Assembly (NCBI GenBank): GCA_903827735.1
Contig: CAIKJM010000244.1
Span: 1-7,547 of the forward strand
DNA length: 7,547 bases
Direction of reading: 5' to 3'
Source of the DNA: an uncultured Rhodanobacter sp.
Lineage (GTDB): Bacteria > Pseudomonadota > Gammaproteobacteria > Xanthomonadales > Rhodanobacteraceae
The stretch's first letter is position 1, and each line of letters starts with the position of its first letter. Position numbers and translations under genes: made by a program. Below are positions 6,285 through 7,547 of the stretch, one piece after another. The notes beneath the pieces were generated by a model. The model searched no databases. It had not been told where the DNA came from and saw only the letters and a program-made list of their open reading frames with translations.

Positions 6285-7166
6285 TCATCCGCGGGTGCGA
6301 TTGCCCGCGATGCTGTCGAGCGTTTTTAGCGCGTCGTCGGGTAGCGTGATGTCCGCCACGGCCAGGTTTTCGCGCAGATGCGCCACCGACGCGGTGCCCG
6401 GAATCAGCAGGATGTTCGGCGAGCGGTGCAGCAGCCAAGCGAGCGCCACCTGCATCGGCGTGGCATCGAGTTGCGTGGCGACGTCCGACAGCGCCGTCGA
6501 CTGCAGCGGGGTGAAACCGCCGAGCGGGAAAAACGGCACGTACGGGATACCGGCGGCGGCGAGCTCGTCGATCAGGGCGTCGTCGTGGCGGTGGGCGAGG
6601 TTGTACTGATTCTGCACGCCGACGATCTCCGCGATGGCGCGTCCTTCGGCCACCTGCGTGCGGGTGACGTTGCTGAGGCCGAGATGGCGAATCAGACCCT
6701 GCTGCTGCAGCTCGGCCAGCACCGTCAGCGGCGCTTCGAGCGAGCCTTCGGCCGGGCCGTGCACGTCGAACATCAGGCGCAGGTTGACCACGTCGAGCGC
6801 ATCGACGCCCAGGTTGCGCAGATTGTCGTGCACGGCACGGGTGAGATCTTCCTTGGAGAACGCGGGATTCCATGAGCCGTCCTCGCCGCGCCGTGCGCCG
6901 ACCTTGGTGACGATCACCAGACCGTCGGCGTAAGGATGCAGCGCTTCGCGGATCAGCTGGTTGGTGATGTGCGGACCGTAGAAGTCGCTGGTGTCGATGT
7001 GATCGACGCCGCTGGCGATCGCCTCGCGCAGCACGGCGAGGGCGCCGTCTCGATCCTTCGGCGGGCCGAACACGCCCTTGCCGGCCAGTTGCATGGCGCC
7101 GTAGCCCAGGCGCTTTACAGTGCGATCGCCGAGCTTGAACGTGCCGGCTTTGCGGATGTCGGTCAT
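6285..7166 (-). CDS. Aldo/keto reductase, YdbC/PdxI-like
   Basis: A 293-residue cytoplasmic NADPH-dependent oxidoreductase with the (beta/alpha)8 aldo/keto reductase fold. Visible motifs: HIDTSDFYG with D58 and Y63, VTKVG with K88, HLGLSNV at 161-167, QNQYN at 185-189, PFFPLGG at 211-217, and the cofactor-phosphate loop IPGTASVAHLRENL at 255-268. The usual catalytic histidine region reads DVVNLRLM (125-132), with no histidine in place. That wording and the SNV, FFPLGG and SVAHLREN blocks resemble E. coli YdbC (PdxI), a pyridoxal reductase, so pyridoxal or another small aldehyde is a reasonable but unproven substrate. The ATG at 7166 has a GAGAG ribosome site and a promoter about 38 bases upstream; the frame extends to 7214 but that start would precede the predicted transcript start. 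A LysR regulator diverges from it. Confidence 0.92.
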   Translation of the reverse strand: MTDIRKAGTFKLGDRTVKRLGYGAMQLAGKGVFGPPKDRDGALAVLREAIASGVDHIDTSDFYGPHITNQLIREALHPYADGLVIVTKVGARRGEDGSWNPAFSKEDLTRAVHDNLRNLGVDALDVVNLRLMFDVHGPAEGSLEAPLTVLAELQQQGLIRHLGLSNVTRTQVAEGRAIAEIVGVQNQYNLAHRHDDALIDELAAAGIPYVPFFPLGGFTPLQSTALSDVATQLDATPMQVALAWLLHRSPNILLIPGTASVAHLRENLAVADITLPDDALKTLDSIAGNRTRG

Positions 7167-7203
7167 GGCTTTTCTCTCAGGGTTTTTGCTGTCGGGGACC
7201 TCA

Positions 7204-7232
7204 AATATAGGCACTCGACGCTTGTATGATAA
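7204..7232 (-). promoter_or_regulatory. Promoter of the aldo/keto reductase gene
   Basis: On the minus strand TTATCA (7232-7227) and TATATT (7209-7204) are separated by exactly 17 bases. Transcription would begin near 7197, about 31 bases before the ATG at 7166. The -35 matches four of six consensus bases, weak enough to fit activation by the neighbouring LysR protein. Confidence 0.5.
7225..7230 (+). promoter_or_regulatory. Possible -10 element of the LysR gene
   Basis: TATGAT (five of six matches to TATAAT) on the plus strand, 26 to 41 bases before the two candidate LysR starts. No good -35 is seen 16-18 bases upstream. It overlaps the -35 of the divergent reductase promoter, so the two polymerases would compete. 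Confidence 0.4.
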
Positions 7233-7271
7233 CTAGGTGCAATCGGCACGGGCTGTATGGAAAATCGAACA

Positions 7272-7547
7272 ATGTTGCCGAACCTTGCCGATCTCTCCGC
7301 CTTCGTGGCCGTGGCACGAGCCGGCGGGTTTCGCGATGCCGCCCGTCGCATGGATGGCAGCGCCTCCAGTCTGAGCGAGGCCGTGCGCCGGCTGGAGAGC
7401 ACGCTCGGCGTCAGGCTGCTCAACCGAACCACGCGCAGCGTGGCCACCACCGAAGCAGGCGCGCGACTGCTCGATCGGCTGGCCCCGGCGCTGGGCGAGG
7501 TCGAGGCCGCGCTGGATGTGGTCAACGGCTTTCGCGACCGCCCGGCC
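7272..7547 (+). CDS. LysR-type transcriptional regulator, N-terminal part
   Basis: Ninety-two codons, open to the right edge. The product begins MLPNLADLSAFVAVARAGGF and carries the LysR winged helix-turn-helix at about residues 8-65: RDAARRMDGSASSLSEAVRRLE is the recognition region, followed by the classic LGVRLLNRTTRSVATTEAG. A linker helix starts near residue 66; the inducer-binding domain lies outside the window. I chose ATG 7272 because LysR proteins usually begin a few residues before the L..F..V motif and GGAA lies upstream; ATG 7257 in frame adds MENRT and is nearly as likely. Divergence from the reductase across a gap of about 100 bases is the standard LysR arrangement, so it probably controls that gene and its own. 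The effector is unknown. Confidence 0.93.
   Translation, partial: MLPNLADLSAFVAVARAGGFRDAARRMDGSASSLSEAVRRLESTLGVRLLNRTTRSVATTEAGARLLDRLAPALGEVEAALDVVNGFRDRPA

Noticed and set aside
6163..6873. 236-residue minus-strand open frame overlapping the reductase
   Set aside because: Arg/Ala/Pro-rich shift of the reductase gene; the reductase frame carries all the conserved motifs.

Overview
The window looks like ordinary chromosome of a GC-rich gammaproteobacterium. Protein flavour suggests the Xanthomonadales (Lysobacterales), probably a Rhodanobacteraceae member such as Dyella, Luteibacter or Rhodanobacter. This rests on family recognition and base composition only. I see no tRNA, rRNA, CRISPR array, transposase, attachment site or phage gene.

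Layout. Positions 1-3588 are read leftward on the minus strand: the N-terminus of a lipoprotein PQQ-type (sorbosone/glucose) sugar dehydrogenase, running off the left edge; a four-helix DUF2231-like membrane protein whose stop overlaps the dehydrogenase start; a 435-residue exported protein of unknown function, with a good sigma-70-like promoter; an exported peroxiredoxin; and a 76-residue DUF2188-like protein with a perfect Shine-Dalgarno. Positions 3589-4181 hold no intact gene. They contain a decayed, internally deleted remnant of a LytS-type sensor histidine kinase, followed by two tandem hairpins, one an 18-base palindrome. Positions 4182-6134 (plus) encode an exported M61 metallopeptidase with a C-terminal PDZ domain. 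A long hairpin terminator separates it from a convergent aldo/keto reductase gene of the YdbC/PdxI type (6285-7166, minus). A LysR-type regulator diverges from the reductase and runs off the right edge; the shared gap holds overlapping divergent promoter elements, the usual arrangement for a LysR protein controlling its neighbour.

How the genes work together. Only two groupings are supported: the translationally coupled DUF2231-sugar dehydrogenase pair, and the reductase-LysR pair. Five products are predicted to be exported or membrane-bound (dehydrogenase, DUF2231 protein, unknown 435-residue protein, peroxiredoxin, M61 peptidase), so the stretch is rich in envelope functions, but nothing ties them into one pathway. 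I do not see a convincing new multi-gene system. The best leads are the histidine-kinase fossil, the structured leader of the M61 gene, and the unassigned exported 435-residue protein.
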